The notes under the pieces: model-generated
Told to the model about the DNA's origin: nothing
The model's input: the letters and a program-made list of their open reading frames with translations, nothing else
Databases searched by the model: none
Made by a program: the position numbers and the translations under genes
Origin: Alcanivorax jadensis T9
GTDB lineage: Bacteria; Pseudomonadota; Gammaproteobacteria; Pseudomonadales; Alcanivoracaceae
Length of the DNA: 64,000 bases
Assembly (NCBI RefSeq): GCF_000756655.1
Contig: NZ_ARXU01000006.1
Coordinates: 1 to 64,000, forward strand
Direction: 5' to 3'
Part shown: positions 8,471 to 17,715 of the stretch, piece by piece
Position numbering within the stretch: the first letter of the stretch is position 1
How the letters are laid out: every line of letters starts with the position of its first letter

Positions 8471-8569
8471 ATGACTCTGGAACAACTGATTACCGCTTTC
8501 GTGCTGTTCCTCTGCGGCATTGCCGTGGTGGCATTTATTGTTTATCTGAAAAATCAGTCAAACAAATGA
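8471..8569 (+). CDS. Small single-pass membrane protein
   Basis: A 32-residue ORF, MTLEQLITAF... then a continuous hydrophobic segment to YLKNQSNK, with a strong ribosome site (ACAGGAGACC). A short acidic N-terminus, about 20 hydrophobic residues and a lysine-containing C-terminus suggest a one-span inner-membrane peptide. It lies alone between the DAHP synthase gene and pbpC (which points the other way). No family recognised. Confidence 0.55.
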   Translation: MTLEQLITAFVLFLCGIAVVAFIVYLKNQSNK

Positions 8570-8761
8570 TAAGAGGCTTTTGAGACCAGCAGTCAAACCG
8601 CTGCTTGCCCCTATAAACCCCGATACCGTAAATGCGACGCTTTACGCTCTTGCACGACTTTTTGTGGACTCCACATACCGAATACTCATACCAGCCCCCG
8701 AGCTACCGAAATCAAATAAAACTTTCCGTATACCCACCCACTGTCCTGTAATTAAAAGCGC

Positions 8762-11095
8762 TCACTTCCCCAGCACCTTGAATCGATGACGTAATCGAAA
8801 CCCCTGATCATCCACCAGCGTCAGCGTATGCCAGCCGGGTTCAGCGATGATGGCCTGTTCATGGAAGTGACGGGTCTTGCCGAGAAAACGATCGTCCAGA
8901 TGCCAGAACAGCTCTGCCTGGCTGCGCTGATGGACCGCGCGGAAAACGGCGCGGCCCAAGCGACCATTCAGCTCCACGGGGATGTAGATAGCGGTGCCGG
9001 CATGGGGGTAAACCAGCGCCATGGGCGGTTCGCTTTGCATGGCACGGGCGCCAGCCACACAGTCGGCCCGCCAGGCCGGCAAAGGCCGATAGCCGGGATG
9101 ATGACGGCGATAGAACCAGGCCTGGGCCGGTGGCAGTACGAACCAGTCCCGATGCTGCATCTGACTCACTGATTCACACTGACTGTGCACCCGTTGGCCG
9201 TTGGCATCCAGGTGCACGCGGATATGGTGTGGTGTGACGGTCTGAAAATGGCTCTGTCTCGGAGCCCACTGGTCCACGGTCTCGCACCGCCCCCCAGCCA
9301 GGTAGCCATCATCGGCACAGACCTGCACGGTTTTCAGTTCGCCCAATGGCGGCTGCGGCCATGGCGCAGTGCCCAGCAGGCTGAACACATCCAGCATCAG
9401 TGGTGCAGCCGTCACTGCCCCGCCGAGGGACGGGGCCGGCTCGCCGTTGCCGTTGCCCGCCCACACACCCACCGTGTATTGCCCATTACTGCCGATGGCC
9501 CAGGCATCGCGCAGGCCGTAGCTGGTGCCGGTTTTCCAGGCTATCGGCTGACTGGAGGTGAACAGTCGCCACTGTTGTGCCGTGCCTGGTCTGGCGACCT
9601 CCCGTAAGGCCTGCAAGGTAAGCCAGGCGGCGCCCGGGCTGATTGCCACTCCCGGCACCGCCCCGGGTTGCGCCCCTGTTAGTGTCCGCACTGATTCAGG
9701 GGCCAGTCCATTGGCGCTGGCCATCATCTGCGCATAAATTGCGGTGAGTTCATCCAGCCGCCCTTCTGCCCCACCGAGGATCAGGGTGAGCCCGTAGTCT
9801 TCTGCGCTACGAAACAGGGTGGTCATGCCCAGGCGCTGTAGTTCGCTATGAAATCGCCCCAGCCCGTAGTCCTTCAACATACGTACCGCGGGAATGTTCA
9901 GTGACTGGCTCAGGGCCTGGTGCGCAGGCACTGCCCCCCGATAGCCGTGATCAAAGTTTTCCGGGCTGAAACCGCCATAGTTGGTGGGCAGATCCGGCAC
10001 CAGGGTGCCGGGCAGCAAACGCCCGTCATCCAGCATCAACCCGTACAGCAAGGGTTTGAGGACGCTGCCGGTGGAACGGGGAGCGCTGGCGATATCCACC
10101 GCTGCCCCGTATTCCGCAGGGTCGCCATGGGAGACGTTGCCCACATAGGCGCGGGTTTGTCGTTGCTGATGATCAATGACCACCACCGCCACGTTATGGA
10201 CCCCATCGCGGGCCAACCGCCGACCGTGCTGCCGGGCCAATTCCCTGACCCGCCGTTGAAGGTCCGCATCCAGCGTTGTGGTCAGTAGCCGTCCCGTGGA
10301 AGTCTTCGAGAGAGTGTTCAGCAAGTGAGGGGCCAGCCCCGGCAGAGGCCTGGGCGCGGCAGGTAAAGGCTCCATTAACGCCAGCCGCAGGTCTGCATCT
10401 GCCATGGAACCCTGACGGTGGAGGTGCTGCAGCAAGGCATTGCGCTTGGCCAGCAGACGTTCGCGATTACGACCCGGATGGATCAGCGAAGGCGAATTGG
10501 GTAGCACTGCCAGCAGGGCCGCCTCCGCCCAGCTCAAGGCTCCGGGTTCGCGGCCAAAATAACGCCAGGATGCGGCACGCAAGCCGACTATGTTGCCACC
10601 GAAAGGAGCCCAGCTGGCGTAATGGACAAGGATCTCCGGCTTGCTGAAGTGCCACTCCAGCTGCAATGCCAGTAGCGCCTCACGGGCTTTTTCGGTGAGA
10701 GTCCGCGGCGGGTCGTCACGCAGCAGCCGAGCCAGCTGCATGGTCAGCGTAGAACCGCCACTGACCACCCTTCCCGCCTCCAGGTTCAGGCGCATGGCCC
10801 GGGCGATGGCCAGCGGATCAATGCCCGGGTGCCGGTAAAAGCGCTTGTCTTCGAACAACAGCAGTGCCTGTTCGTATTTGTCCGGCAGCTGTGCCACCGG
10901 CACGAAACGCCACTGCTGATCCTCGGCAATCCGGGCATCCAGCAGGCGGCCGTGGCGATCCAGCATCAAGGTGGCGTAGGGCGTGTTATCCAGCCGCTCA
11001 GGCAGCGGCCACCATTGCAGGGCCGCCAGCATCAGTAGCAAAGCAAGCAACAAGCCTGTCAGAAGAAATCGTCTTTTTCGGTATTGTCGCTTCAT
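8762..11095 (-). CDS. pbpC: Penicillin-binding protein 1C
   Basis: A 777-residue bifunctional peptidoglycan synthase. An N-terminal membrane anchor precedes the GT51 glycosyltransferase domain (EDKRFYRHPGIDPLAIARA and GGSTLTMQLARLL). The transpeptidase domain has STGSVLK (SxxK), SLN (SxN) and KTGTSYGLRDAW (KTG). A C-terminal all-beta extension is typical of PBP1C. The ATG at 11095, directly before the Lys/Arg-rich anchor, is the likely start; an in-frame TTG at 11137 is weaker. The usual partner, an alpha2-macroglobulin-like gene, is not adjacent on the sequenced side. Confidence 0.92.
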   Translation of the reverse strand: MKRQYRKRRFLLTGLLLALLLMLAALQWWPLPERLDNTPYATLMLDRHGRLLDARIAEDQQWRFVPVAQLPDKYEQALLLFEDKRFYRHPGIDPLAIARAMRLNLEAGRVVSGGSTLTMQLARLLRDDPPRTLTEKAREALLALQLEWHFSKPEILVHYASWAPFGGNIVGLRAASWRYFGREPGALSWAEAALLAVLPNSPSLIHPGRNRERLLAKRNALLQHLHRQGSMADADLRLALMEPLPAAPRPLPGLAPHLLNTLSKTSTGRLLTTTLDADLQRRVRELARQHGRRLARDGVHNVAVVVIDHQQRQTRAYVGNVSHGDPAEYGAAVDIASAPRSTGSVLKPLLYGLMLDDGRLLPGTLVPDLPTNYGGFSPENFDHGYRGAVPAHQALSQSLNIPAVRMLKDYGLGRFHSELQRLGMTTLFRSAEDYGLTLILGGAEGRLDELTAIYAQMMASANGLAPESVRTLTGAQPGAVPGVAISPGAAWLTLQALREVARPGTAQQWRLFTSSQPIAWKTGTSYGLRDAWAIGSNGQYTVGVWAGNGNGEPAPSLGGAVTAAPLMLDVFSLLGTAPWPQPPLGELKTVQVCADDGYLAGGRCETVDQWAPRQSHFQTVTPHHIRVHLDANGQRVHSQCESVSQMQHRDWFVLPPAQAWFYRRHHPGYRPLPAWRADCVAGARAMQSEPPMALVYPHAGTAIYIPVELNGRLGRAVFRAVHQRSQAELFWHLDDRFLGKTRHFHEQAIIAEPGWHTLTLVDDQGFRLRHRFKVLGK

Positions 11096-11154
11096 GGGCT
11101 GGCAGGCAGAGGGAGATACCGAAAGCCTACTCAACAATAAGGAAAGGGTCGACC

Positions 11155-11187
11155 GAACAAAAAAACGGGCGCATTAAGCGCCCGTTT
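11155..11187 (-). terminator. Terminator after cysH
   Basis: Read on the minus strand: a 10-bp stem AAACGGGCGC/GCGCCCGTTT (11163-11187) with a 5-base loop, then a T-run (11159-11165). It ends the cysH transcript 20 bases past its stop. Confidence 0.85.
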
Positions 11188-11206
11188 AGCGTGGTTCCGG
11201 AATAAC

Positions 11207-11917
11207 TTAAAGGTGAAGGCCGCACTCGGTCTTCTGCTGGCCTTTCCAACGACCTTCGCGGCCTTCGCCCTTGAAGGTACAGTGGCTGCAGCCGATAGAG
11301 TTATAGCCTTCCGCCACCAGCGGATGGAACGGCAGATCGTGTTCTTCGATATAGCTATCGCGCTGTTCCTTGGTCACGTCGATCATGGGATTGAACTTGA
11401 TCATCCCGCCACGCTCTTCGAATACCTGCAGCCCGGCGCGGTGCTCGGTCTGCCAGCCCATCAGGCTGGAAATCCACAGGTCGTAGTTTTCCTTGGCCTC
11501 ATCCAGGGGATTCACCTTGTTCACCTGGCAGCACAGGTCCGGATCGGATTCCCACATGCGGTTTTCCAAAGACACCTGATGATGGTCCGGGTCCGGGGTC
11601 ACATCAATGACGGTCAGGCCAAAGCGCTCCACCAGGTAGTCCTTGTACTTGAGTGTTTCCTCAAAGTGGTAACCGGTATCGATGAAATGCACCGGCTGCT
11701 CGGGACGGATGCTGGAGATAATATGCAGGAAATACGCAGAGGTAGCCGCAAAGGAAGAGGTAATCATAATGCGCTCGGGGGAAAAATCCTCAAACACGCG
11801 CGCGATACGCTCTTCAAAACTCAACGGACCATAGACACGATTCAAGTCTGACAAGGCTTCTTTGGACAAGCCGGCAGTGTTATCTCCGAAACGTGTAATA
11901 AGCTGTGCACTACCCAT
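11207..11917 (-). CDS. cysH: Assimilatory adenylylsulfate/phosphoadenylylsulfate reductase
   Basis: A 236-residue PP-loop-type reductase that makes sulfite from an activated sulfate in cysteine biosynthesis. It carries the paired cysteines of [4Fe-4S] forms, LCCQV near residue 129 and GCSHC near 210. The C-terminal catalytic Cys is in TECGLHL. In this family the four Fe-S cysteines are the hallmark of enzymes that use APS rather than PAPS, so an APS reductase is the better prediction. The N-terminal nucleotide-binding segment (SSFAATSAYFL) is present. Transcribed alone, with an AT-rich upstream region. Confidence 0.92.
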   Translation of the reverse strand: MGSAQLITRFGDNTAGLSKEALSDLNRVYGPLSFEERIARVFEDFSPERIMITSSFAATSAYFLHIISSIRPEQPVHFIDTGYHFEETLKYKDYLVERFGLTVIDVTPDPDHHQVSLENRMWESDPDLCCQVNKVNPLDEAKENYDLWISSLMGWQTEHRAGLQVFEERGGMIKFNPMIDVTKEQRDSYIEEHDLPFHPLVAEGYNSIGCSHCTFKGEGREGRWKGQQKTECGLHL

Positions 11918-11997
11918 GATCTACAGCACCTCAAAACAGGAATTGCGAGTGCCATGATAGGGAGTTAGCGAAGAAGATAAAGGAATATATGGTGATA

Positions 11998-12024
11998 CTT
12001 TTATAACCTTTAAGAATATAAAAG
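11998..12024. promoter_or_regulatory. AT-rich inverted repeat upstream of cysH (CysB-like)
   Basis: CTTTTATA-N11-TATAAAAG, perfect 8-base arms, about 80-105 bases before cysH. CysB recognises degenerate AT-rich dyads at this sort of distance, so the assignment is plausible but rests on position and composition. Confidence 0.35.
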
Positions 12025-12093
12025 ACAGCCTGTGATCGCACCGAGAGCCCGGACTACTCGCCGTCTCCCCGGTGCAACCCGGCATTTCCTCTC

Positions 12094-12606
12094 TCAGAAC
12101 TTGTAGTTAAGTCCCAGCCCAATCAGTTCCTGAGTACCGAAGTCATTATCCACCAGACGCAAATACTCCAGACTCATGCTGATGTGCTTTTCCATCCCTA
12201 GGTCGAAGCCACCACCGTAGGAGGCACCGTCGTCACGCAGGGTTTCGCCATTGAAGTCATTCTCAACATAGCTGTAACCCCCGATCAGATACGGACGGAC
12301 AGGGCCTGCTAGCGGTGGCGTCAGCCGGGCATACACGCCGTAGTGAAAGTCATTCTCCACCTCCACGCCGCGGTAGGAATCATCACCGAATGCCTTACCG
12401 GCATGAACCTCGGCGCTAATCAGCTCGTGCAGTACCATGCCACCACGCAGTGTCAGACCGGTGAGAGTCACATTGCTGACCGAGCCACGATCTATGTTCA
12501 GCATATTGACCTGGGCACCAGTGTAAAACTCAGCCTGTGCCGCCGTGCCGGCCAACAACATCCATGCTACGAGCGTTCCGCGAACAATTCCGGTTCTTTT
12601 CAACAT
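12094..12606 (-). CDS. Small outer-membrane beta-barrel protein
   Basis: A 170-residue protein with a signal peptide (cut after ...GTAAQA, about residue 25). Alternating strands such as GLTLRGGMVLHEL and SMSLEYLRLV lead to a C-terminal ...LIGLGLNYKF ending in the Phe recognised by the BAM machinery. It resembles the OmpX/OmpA-like eight-strand barrel superfamily (outer membrane protein beta-barrel domain). No substrate or adhesin motif is visible. Ribosome site AAGGAGAGC. Transcribed alone. Confidence 0.8.
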   Translation of the reverse strand: MLKRTGIVRGTLVAWMLLAGTAAQAEFYTGAQVNMLNIDRGSVSNVTLTGLTLRGGMVLHELISAEVHAGKAFGDDSYRGVEVENDFHYGVYARLTPPLAGPVRPYLIGGYSYVENDFNGETLRDDGASYGGGFDLGMEKHISMSLEYLRLVDNDFGTQELIGLGLNYKF

Positions 12607-12798
12607 TCAGCTCTCCTTGGTTTTTCTTATCAGTCCCATCGTGGACGAAATCCACCCACCTATTGAAACGGTCATAGCGTAAAAAGGAAAGTGCCGAGGA
12701 CAGCAGGATCTTTGACTATCGATTACCGGTGATACGCGATGAATGACGATCGCCACACATATTTACACAACTTAACAAAAGGCAAGGAACGGATACTC

Positions 12799-12892
12799 AC
12801 AGGTTTGTCGGACCTGTCAGGTGCCATGCGCGATGACCCGATACGCCATGGCACAAAACTGCCCTCTGACATTCATGCAGGGGGGCATGAAT
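12799..12892 (+). promoter_or_regulatory. Three consecutive hairpins upstream of the DUF4168 gene
   Basis: Perfect arms in order: ACAGGT/ACCTGT (12799-12804, 12812-12817), GTGCCATG/CATGGCAC (12821-12828, 12847-12854) and ATTCATGC/GCATGAAT (12871-12878, 12885-12892). The last ends 4 bases before the ribosome site AAAGGAG. None has a T-run, so this looks like a structured 5' UTR or stacked operators rather than a terminator. Confidence 0.5.
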
Positions 12893-12911
12893 ACGCAAAG
12901 GAGACTGATCT

Positions 12912-13322
12912 ATGAAAAAGCCAATAACCGCCATGGCCGCACTGCTGTTTACCAGCGCTCTGACCGCCACCGCCATCGCACAGCAGCCTGGCACCACCGG
13001 TGCCCCGCAACAAGGCGCTCCGCAGACCCAGAACATGCCTCAGCAGCAGAACCTGCCGGATGCTTCCGACTTTTCCGATTCGGATCTGGATGCATTTGTT
13101 GCCACCCAGAAAGACATGGCAGGGATTCAGAAAAAGTATTCCCAGAAGCTGCAAGCCAACCAGGACAAGCCCAAGAAAGCCATGGAGGTTCAGCAGGAAG
13201 CCCAGCAGAAAATGGTGGAAGCCGTGCAAGACAACGGCCTGGAACTGGAAAAATACAACCAGATCGTCCGTCTGGCGCAGTATGATGCGGACTTCCGCGC
13301 CAGCCTTCAGGCAAAATTGTAA
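12912..13322 (+). CDS. DUF4168 domain secreted protein
   Basis: A 136-residue exported protein. The Sec signal peptide is cut after ...ATAIA (about residue 23), a Gln/Pro-rich linker follows, then a helical DUF4168 domain (about 52-136). The domain shows DLDAFVATQKDMAGIQKKYS and the closing IVRLAQYDADFRASLQAKL. The function of DUF4168 is not established. It has a strong ribosome site and an unusually structured leader. Confidence 0.8.
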   Translation: MKKPITAMAALLFTSALTATAIAQQPGTTGAPQQGAPQTQNMPQQQNLPDASDFSDSDLDAFVATQKDMAGIQKKYSQKLQANQDKPKKAMEVQQEAQQKMVEAVQDNGLELEKYNQIVRLAQYDADFRASLQAKL

Positions 13323-13340
13323 TCGTAGGCCTGAAGACAA

Positions 13341-13370
13341 AAAACGCCGGCTGATGCCGGCGTTTTTTTT
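13341..13370. terminator. Bidirectional terminator between the DUF4168 gene and the TonB receptor
   Basis: AAAACGCCGGC-tgat-GCCGGCGTTTT followed by T8 on the plus strand and by a T-run on the minus strand. It serves both convergent genes. Confidence 0.9.
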
Positions 13371-13380
13371 GCACAAACCA

Positions 13381-15333
13381 TCAGAAGTTCATGGTTACGC
13401 CCAGCCAGTAACGCCGGCCATCTTCCACATAGCCATACTCATCCAGCAAAATTGTCTTGTCGGTGAGGTTATAGATGCCAGTGTTCAGTTTCGCCTGCGG
13501 TGACAACCGGAACCCCAGCCCCGCATCCACCAGCGTACTGGACGGCGCGATGATGGCACTACTGGAAGGCCCGGTAGTCGGCTGGCTTTCCTCTCCGCGA
13601 TAGCGCACCGTTGCCCAGGGCGATACGGTGTCCGTGGCCTGCCAGTTGGCCTGCAGACTGGCCAGATGTTCCGGCAACTGGTTCAGCGGTTCCCCTTTGT
13701 ACTCCCCGGATTTCTGCTCGGAATCCGTATAGGTATAACTGAGACTCAGTGTCAGCACTCGATACAGTGTGGACGACAGGGCAGCTTCTACCCCCCGGGT
13801 TACCGCTTCGTCCACGTTGACCCGATAGGTAGGATCAGCGCCGAACTGATTGGCACCGTCGGTGCAAATAGCAATCGGGCAGGCAATGCGGGTAATCTTG
13901 TCTTCAAAATCATTATGGAAAACGGTGACGTTCGCCATCAGGCTACGCCCGGCATTGAAGTACAGCCCCAGCTCCTTGTTTACTGACGTTTCCGGTTCCA
14001 GATCCGGATTGCCGTAGATATTGCCACCACGACTCACCTGCCCCCAGTCCGGGGTAATTTCACGCAACGAGGGAGAACGAAAACCGGTAGACACCCCCCC
14101 TTTCAGGGTCCAGCGAGGACTGAAGCCCCACACGCCATACAGTCGCGGACTGAAGTGACTACCAAAATTGTCATCGTCATCCAGCCGTGCCCCGGCGGTG
14201 AGCGAGAAAGTATCAGTCAGCATCCATTCGTCTTCTGCGAACAGCGCGTATTTTGCGGTATCGATACGGGTTCGTTCGGAAATCCGGTTGGAGGTCTTGT
14301 CGGAGAGCGCTTCCTCAATAAAGTCCGCGCCCATGGTGACCCTGTGATTACCCAGCGGCATGACCAATGACGATTTCGCCGTGGTGTTGGTGATCACCAT
14401 CTCGCGGTTTTCGTTTTCCGCCCTTTCCCGTTGCACATAGGTATCAGAGGTTCCTATCGCCCAGCGCCCGGTATGGCTCAGCGAGAAGGCTTCGCGGCTG
14501 CTGCGATTATCGGAATCTGTACAGCCACCACGACAATCGGTGGCCGGGGCGCTGTAACCGACCAGCGAACGACGACGCTGGTCCACCTGGCTGGCCTCCA
14601 GCACAAGGTCATGATCCTTGCTGGGCGTCACCGACACCTTGGCAGTCAGGTTCTTCAGGGATTTTTCTTCAAAGCCGTTTTCAAACAGATCCTCTTCCCG
14701 GTCCTGGAAGCGACCGTAAAGCTGTAACCCCACCAGCCCTTCCTTGAGGGGGCCGTTGAGACTGAAATTACCCTGCTTGATATCCCCGGATCGGGAATCA
14801 TCCTGAATGATGGTGTCCAGCTGCACTGAACCACCCCATTCATCGGCCACCTTGCGGGTGATGATGTTAACGACCCCACCAAGAGCATCGGAACCGTACA
14901 GGGTGGACATGGGCCCGCGCACCACTTCGATCCGCTCAATGCTTTGCAAGGGCGGCAACCAGTCCTGCTCGAAACCGGCGCTGCCGTTGGGGCGGGTTTC
15001 GCGGGTGGAGACGCGTTTGCCGTCGACGAGGATAAGGGTGTACGACGAAGGCATACCACGCATGACAATATCCGTGCCGCGATCACCGGAACCGCCACCG
15101 GTCACAACGACGCCGGGAATATCCCGCAAGGCATCGGTAGCATCCTTGTAATAGCGCTGCTCGATCTGCTCCCGGTTGATTACGCTAATGGAAGCCGGAG
15201 CATCTTCCACCTGCTGGGCGTAGCCCCCCGCAGTCACCGAAATCTGGCCAAGCTCGTGGCTGTCCTGCTCTGCCCAGGCGATACCGCTGGTCACCAGCAA
15301 AACCAGCCCCAGGTTCCCCAAACGCATTCCCAT
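13381..15333 (-). CDS. TonB-dependent receptor (FepA/CirA/PfeA type, catecholate siderophore)
   Basis: A 650-residue outer-membrane transporter. The signal peptide is cut near AWA|EQD, the TonB box is around QISVTAGG, and the plug domain has PGVVVTGG, LVDGKRVSTRETRPN and VRGPMSTLYGSDALGGVVNIIT. A 22-strand barrel ends in the C-terminal ...YWLGVTMNF. The plug sequences resemble enterobactin/colicin I receptors. It lies directly downstream, on the same strand, of a two-component system arranged like pfeR-pfeS-pfeA of Pseudomonas, which supports a ferric-catecholate role. Substrate is inferred. Confidence 0.87.
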   Translation of the reverse strand: MGMRLGNLGLVLLVTSGIAWAEQDSHELGQISVTAGGYAQQVEDAPASISVINREQIEQRYYKDATDALRDIPGVVVTGGGSGDRGTDIVMRGMPSSYTLILVDGKRVSTRETRPNGSAGFEQDWLPPLQSIERIEVVRGPMSTLYGSDALGGVVNIITRKVADEWGGSVQLDTIIQDDSRSGDIKQGNFSLNGPLKEGLVGLQLYGRFQDREEDLFENGFEEKSLKNLTAKVSVTPSKDHDLVLEASQVDQRRRSLVGYSAPATDCRGGCTDSDNRSSREAFSLSHTGRWAIGTSDTYVQRERAENENREMVITNTTAKSSLVMPLGNHRVTMGADFIEEALSDKTSNRISERTRIDTAKYALFAEDEWMLTDTFSLTAGARLDDDDNFGSHFSPRLYGVWGFSPRWTLKGGVSTGFRSPSLREITPDWGQVSRGGNIYGNPDLEPETSVNKELGLYFNAGRSLMANVTVFHNDFEDKITRIACPIAICTDGANQFGADPTYRVNVDEAVTRGVEAALSSTLYRVLTLSLSYTYTDSEQKSGEYKGEPLNQLPEHLASLQANWQATDTVSPWATVRYRGEESQPTTGPSSSAIIAPSSTLVDAGLGFRLSPQAKLNTGIYNLTDKTILLDEYGYVEDGRRYWLGVTMNF

Positions 15334-15460
15334 CTTCCTTATCTCCTCAATAACATCGACAACATGACCAGAGCCCCGGCGCCATTTCTGGCAACCAGGC
15401 GCTGATCCCCCCGCAAACGCGGCATAAAGCCGCCTAAGGAATTAATGAACATTATTCACT

Positions 15461-15479
15461 GGTGATGATATTGATTCTT
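15461..15479. promoter_or_regulatory. Weak Fur-like box upstream of the TonB receptor
   Basis: The minus-strand sequence matches the 19-base Fur consensus at about 12 positions by my count. It lies roughly 130 bases before the receptor start, in the gap between receptor and kinase. Marginal alone; supported by context. Confidence 0.35.
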
Positions 15480-15505
15480 GTTTGCATATAAAGGAGATTT
15501 ACAAA

Positions 15506-16846
15506 CTATACAGCCGCCGGCAATCGCAGATGGACCCGCAGCCCAGGGTCGGCGTTTTCTGCCCACAGTTGGCCGCCAAGCCACTGCACGGAGCGAAAGG
15601 CAATGCTCAACCCCAGCCCGAAACCACTGTTGCCGGCACGGGCACTGTCTAGACGGACGAAAGGTGCAAAGATGTCTTCCAGACGATTCGCAGGCACACC
15701 TGGCCCCTGATCAGTGACCCACAGGTGCCACCAGTCCCCCTCCCGGGTTCCTGACAGGGAAATCCGCCCCTCCGCCGGAGAATAACGCACCGCATTGCGC
15801 ACCAGATTTTCCAGTACCTGGGCCAGCGCATTGAGATTACCGCGGACCTGCGCATCGGCAGGAAGATCACAGGGAAAGCGTGACTGGAGCCAGCCACTTT
15901 CGAAGGCGGCGTTGTCGCTCACCACATCCCAGAGGGCCAGTAACGAGATCGGCTCCTGCCCACCGTCACCGGATTCCGTATCCTGCCAACCCAGGGTAAG
16001 CGTATCGTTGACCAGGGTACGCATCTGCACCAGCTCACGCGCCACCCGCTGCCGTAGCCCCGCCTCATCCAGATCACTCTCCAGCGCCACCGCCAGACGA
16101 CTGAGTGGCGTGCGTAGCTCATGGGACATATCGTTGAGAAGCTGCCGCTGGGTGGCCAGCATAGCCGACACCTGCTCGGCCATGTGATTGACACTGCGAG
16201 CCACATCGCCGAATTCGTCACGACGGTGGCTCAGCGAGGGCTGAACCCGGGCCTGCGGATCATCCTTGAACTGCAGCACCTGATGCTGCAATTCCCGCAG
16301 CGGCACACGCACACGCCAGAACAGCAGCAGCCCCAGTATCAGTGCCACCAACGCTGGTAGCCCCACCATCAACAAAGACTTCCAGAGTGGCCAGTCCTGG
16401 CCGGGCATGTAACGGGGCGGGAGTTGCATCACCAGACTGCCCTGCTCCGGGCTTTTGGGGAAAGGGACACCGATATAGGGCATGGAGCGATAGCGAAAAC
16501 TCATCCGCCATTCCAGACCCCGTTGAAACCGCAGGCCGGCCCGTTCTGATTCCGTCAGGGGAATACCACTGAGTGACTGATCATCCTGGCTGACTACCAT
16601 GATGTTACCGGGTTCGCGATCACCCATGGCAGCAATCCAGTGCTCTACCCCCGCTGCACCGTTCTCCAACCAGGCCTGCTCTGCATCGGCGGCATAACCG
16701 CGCAGGGCGCTTTTTGCCTCGTCGCTGAGCAACAGGGCACGGCTGCTGAGAGTACGGTTGAGCCAGTCGCTGAGCGTCACGGTGCACACCGCCGTCACCA
16801 TCAGCAGCAACGCCAGCCGCCACAACAGAGAATGTCGCCCCAGCAT
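15506..16846 (-). CDS. Sensor histidine kinase (PfeS-like)
   Basis: A 446-residue inner-membrane kinase. TM1 lies in residues about 5-25, then a periplasmic sensor loop, TM2 near 165-185 and a HAMP domain. The H-box is NDMSHELRTPLSRLAVALES, the N-box NLVRNAVRYSP, and the G-boxes DQGPGVP and GFGLGLSIA. The start is the ATG at 16846, overlapping the response-regulator stop as ATGA, so the pair is translationally coupled. Gene order regulator-kinase-TonB receptor matches pfeRSA; sensing of a ferric siderophore is inferred. Confidence 0.88.
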   Translation of the reverse strand: MLGRHSLLWRLALLLMVTAVCTVTLSDWLNRTLSSRALLLSDEAKSALRGYAADAEQAWLENGAAGVEHWIAAMGDREPGNIMVVSQDDQSLSGIPLTESERAGLRFQRGLEWRMSFRYRSMPYIGVPFPKSPEQGSLVMQLPPRYMPGQDWPLWKSLLMVGLPALVALILGLLLFWRVRVPLRELQHQVLQFKDDPQARVQPSLSHRRDEFGDVARSVNHMAEQVSAMLATQRQLLNDMSHELRTPLSRLAVALESDLDEAGLRQRVARELVQMRTLVNDTLTLGWQDTESGDGGQEPISLLALWDVVSDNAAFESGWLQSRFPCDLPADAQVRGNLNALAQVLENLVRNAVRYSPAEGRISLSGTREGDWWHLWVTDQGPGVPANRLEDIFAPFVRLDSARAGNSGFGLGLSIAFRSVQWLGGQLWAENADPGLRVHLRLPAAV

Positions 16847-17556
16847 CACAGGTGCTCGGTGATCAGGGTATATCCCTGGCCCCAAACGGTGCGAACAGAG
16901 GATTCCGGCGCGCCGGCATCCCGCAACTTGCGACGCAGATGGCTCACATGCAGGTCCAGGCTGCGATCGTGGCGACCACAGCCCCGGTACAACACCGTCT
17001 GGTAAAGGAAGGGTTTGCTCAATACCTGGTCATGGTGCTCCAGCAGCACCTGCAGCAAACGAAATTCCGTGGTGGTCAGCCCCAGGTCACGCTGGCGATA
17101 ACAGGCAGTCTCGGACGGCTCTTCCAGAACCAATCCACCTACCGAATTCGACGACACCATCCGGTGTCGCTCCATGCTGACCCGGCGCAGCACCGCCTCT
17201 ACCCGCACCGCCAATTCCGCCATGCTGAACGGCTTGGGCAGATAGTCATCCGCCCCGCCGATCAGCCCCTGAATCCTTGCCTGCTCATCGCCAAGAGCAG
17301 ACACCACGATCACCGGCACCGGGCTCCTGTGGCGAAGCTGGCCCAGCAACTCCAGGCCATTCAGCCCGGGTAACAGAATATCCAGCAATACCAGATCAAA
17401 GTCGCCGGAGGACGCCGCCGCCAGCCCCAGGGTGCCATCCGCACAGAGGGTGACCTGGTATCGGCGCTCGGACAGGAAATCATGGAGATGCGCACTGAGC
17501 ACAGCATCATCTTCGATGACCAGCAAACGGGAGGGAATTTGGGCAACAGCATTCAT
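16846..17556 (-). CDS. OmpR-family response regulator (PfeR-like)
   Basis: A 236-residue regulator. The receiver domain has the acidic pair EDD, the phospho-acceptor Asp in LVLLDILLPG, and the Lys in YLPKPF. The C-terminal winged helix has TTEFRLLQVLLEH and the closing SSVRTVWGQGYTLI. The ATG at 17556 is preferred over a TTG at 17586, because a palindrome lies between them. It is predicted to activate the adjacent TonB receptor gene when phosphorylated. Confidence 0.88.
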   Translation of the reverse strand: MNAVAQIPSRLLVIEDDAVLSAHLHDFLSERRYQVTLCADGTLGLAAASSGDFDLVLLDILLPGLNGLELLGQLRHRSPVPVIVVSALGDEQARIQGLIGGADDYLPKPFSMAELAVRVEAVLRRVSMERHRMVSSNSVGGLVLEEPSETACYRQRDLGLTTTEFRLLQVLLEHHDQVLSKPFLYQTVLYRGCGRHDRSLDLHVSHLRRKLRDAGAPESSVRTVWGQGYTLITEHL

Positions 17557-17561
17557 TCGCG

Positions 17562-17580
17562 AATGATAGAAATTATCATT
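17562..17580. promoter_or_regulatory. Palindrome AATGATA-GAAAT-TATCATT upstream of the response regulator
   Basis: Perfect 7-base arms around 5 bases. It is AT-rich and contains Fur-type ATTATC-like hexamers, a few bases before the regulator's start and between two divergent iron-related units. A Fur site or autoregulatory box. Confidence 0.45.
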
Positions 17581-17660
17581 TAACAAATCCAGAATTATTT
17601 GAACTTAATTCACTTCCACCAGCACCCCTTACATTCTTTACACCCTTACGGCTGTTTAAA

Positions 17661-17679
17661 AATAACCATTCTCATTACC
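17661..17679. promoter_or_regulatory. Fur box upstream of the PepSY operon
   Basis: AATAACCATTCTCATTACC matches the 19-base consensus GATAATGATAATCATTATC at 13 positions by hand count. It lies about 35-55 bases before the operon's start codon. Confidence 0.6.
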
Positions 17680-17715
17680 ATCCCTGCCACCGAAATATGC
17701 CGAGCCCTTTCCGTG

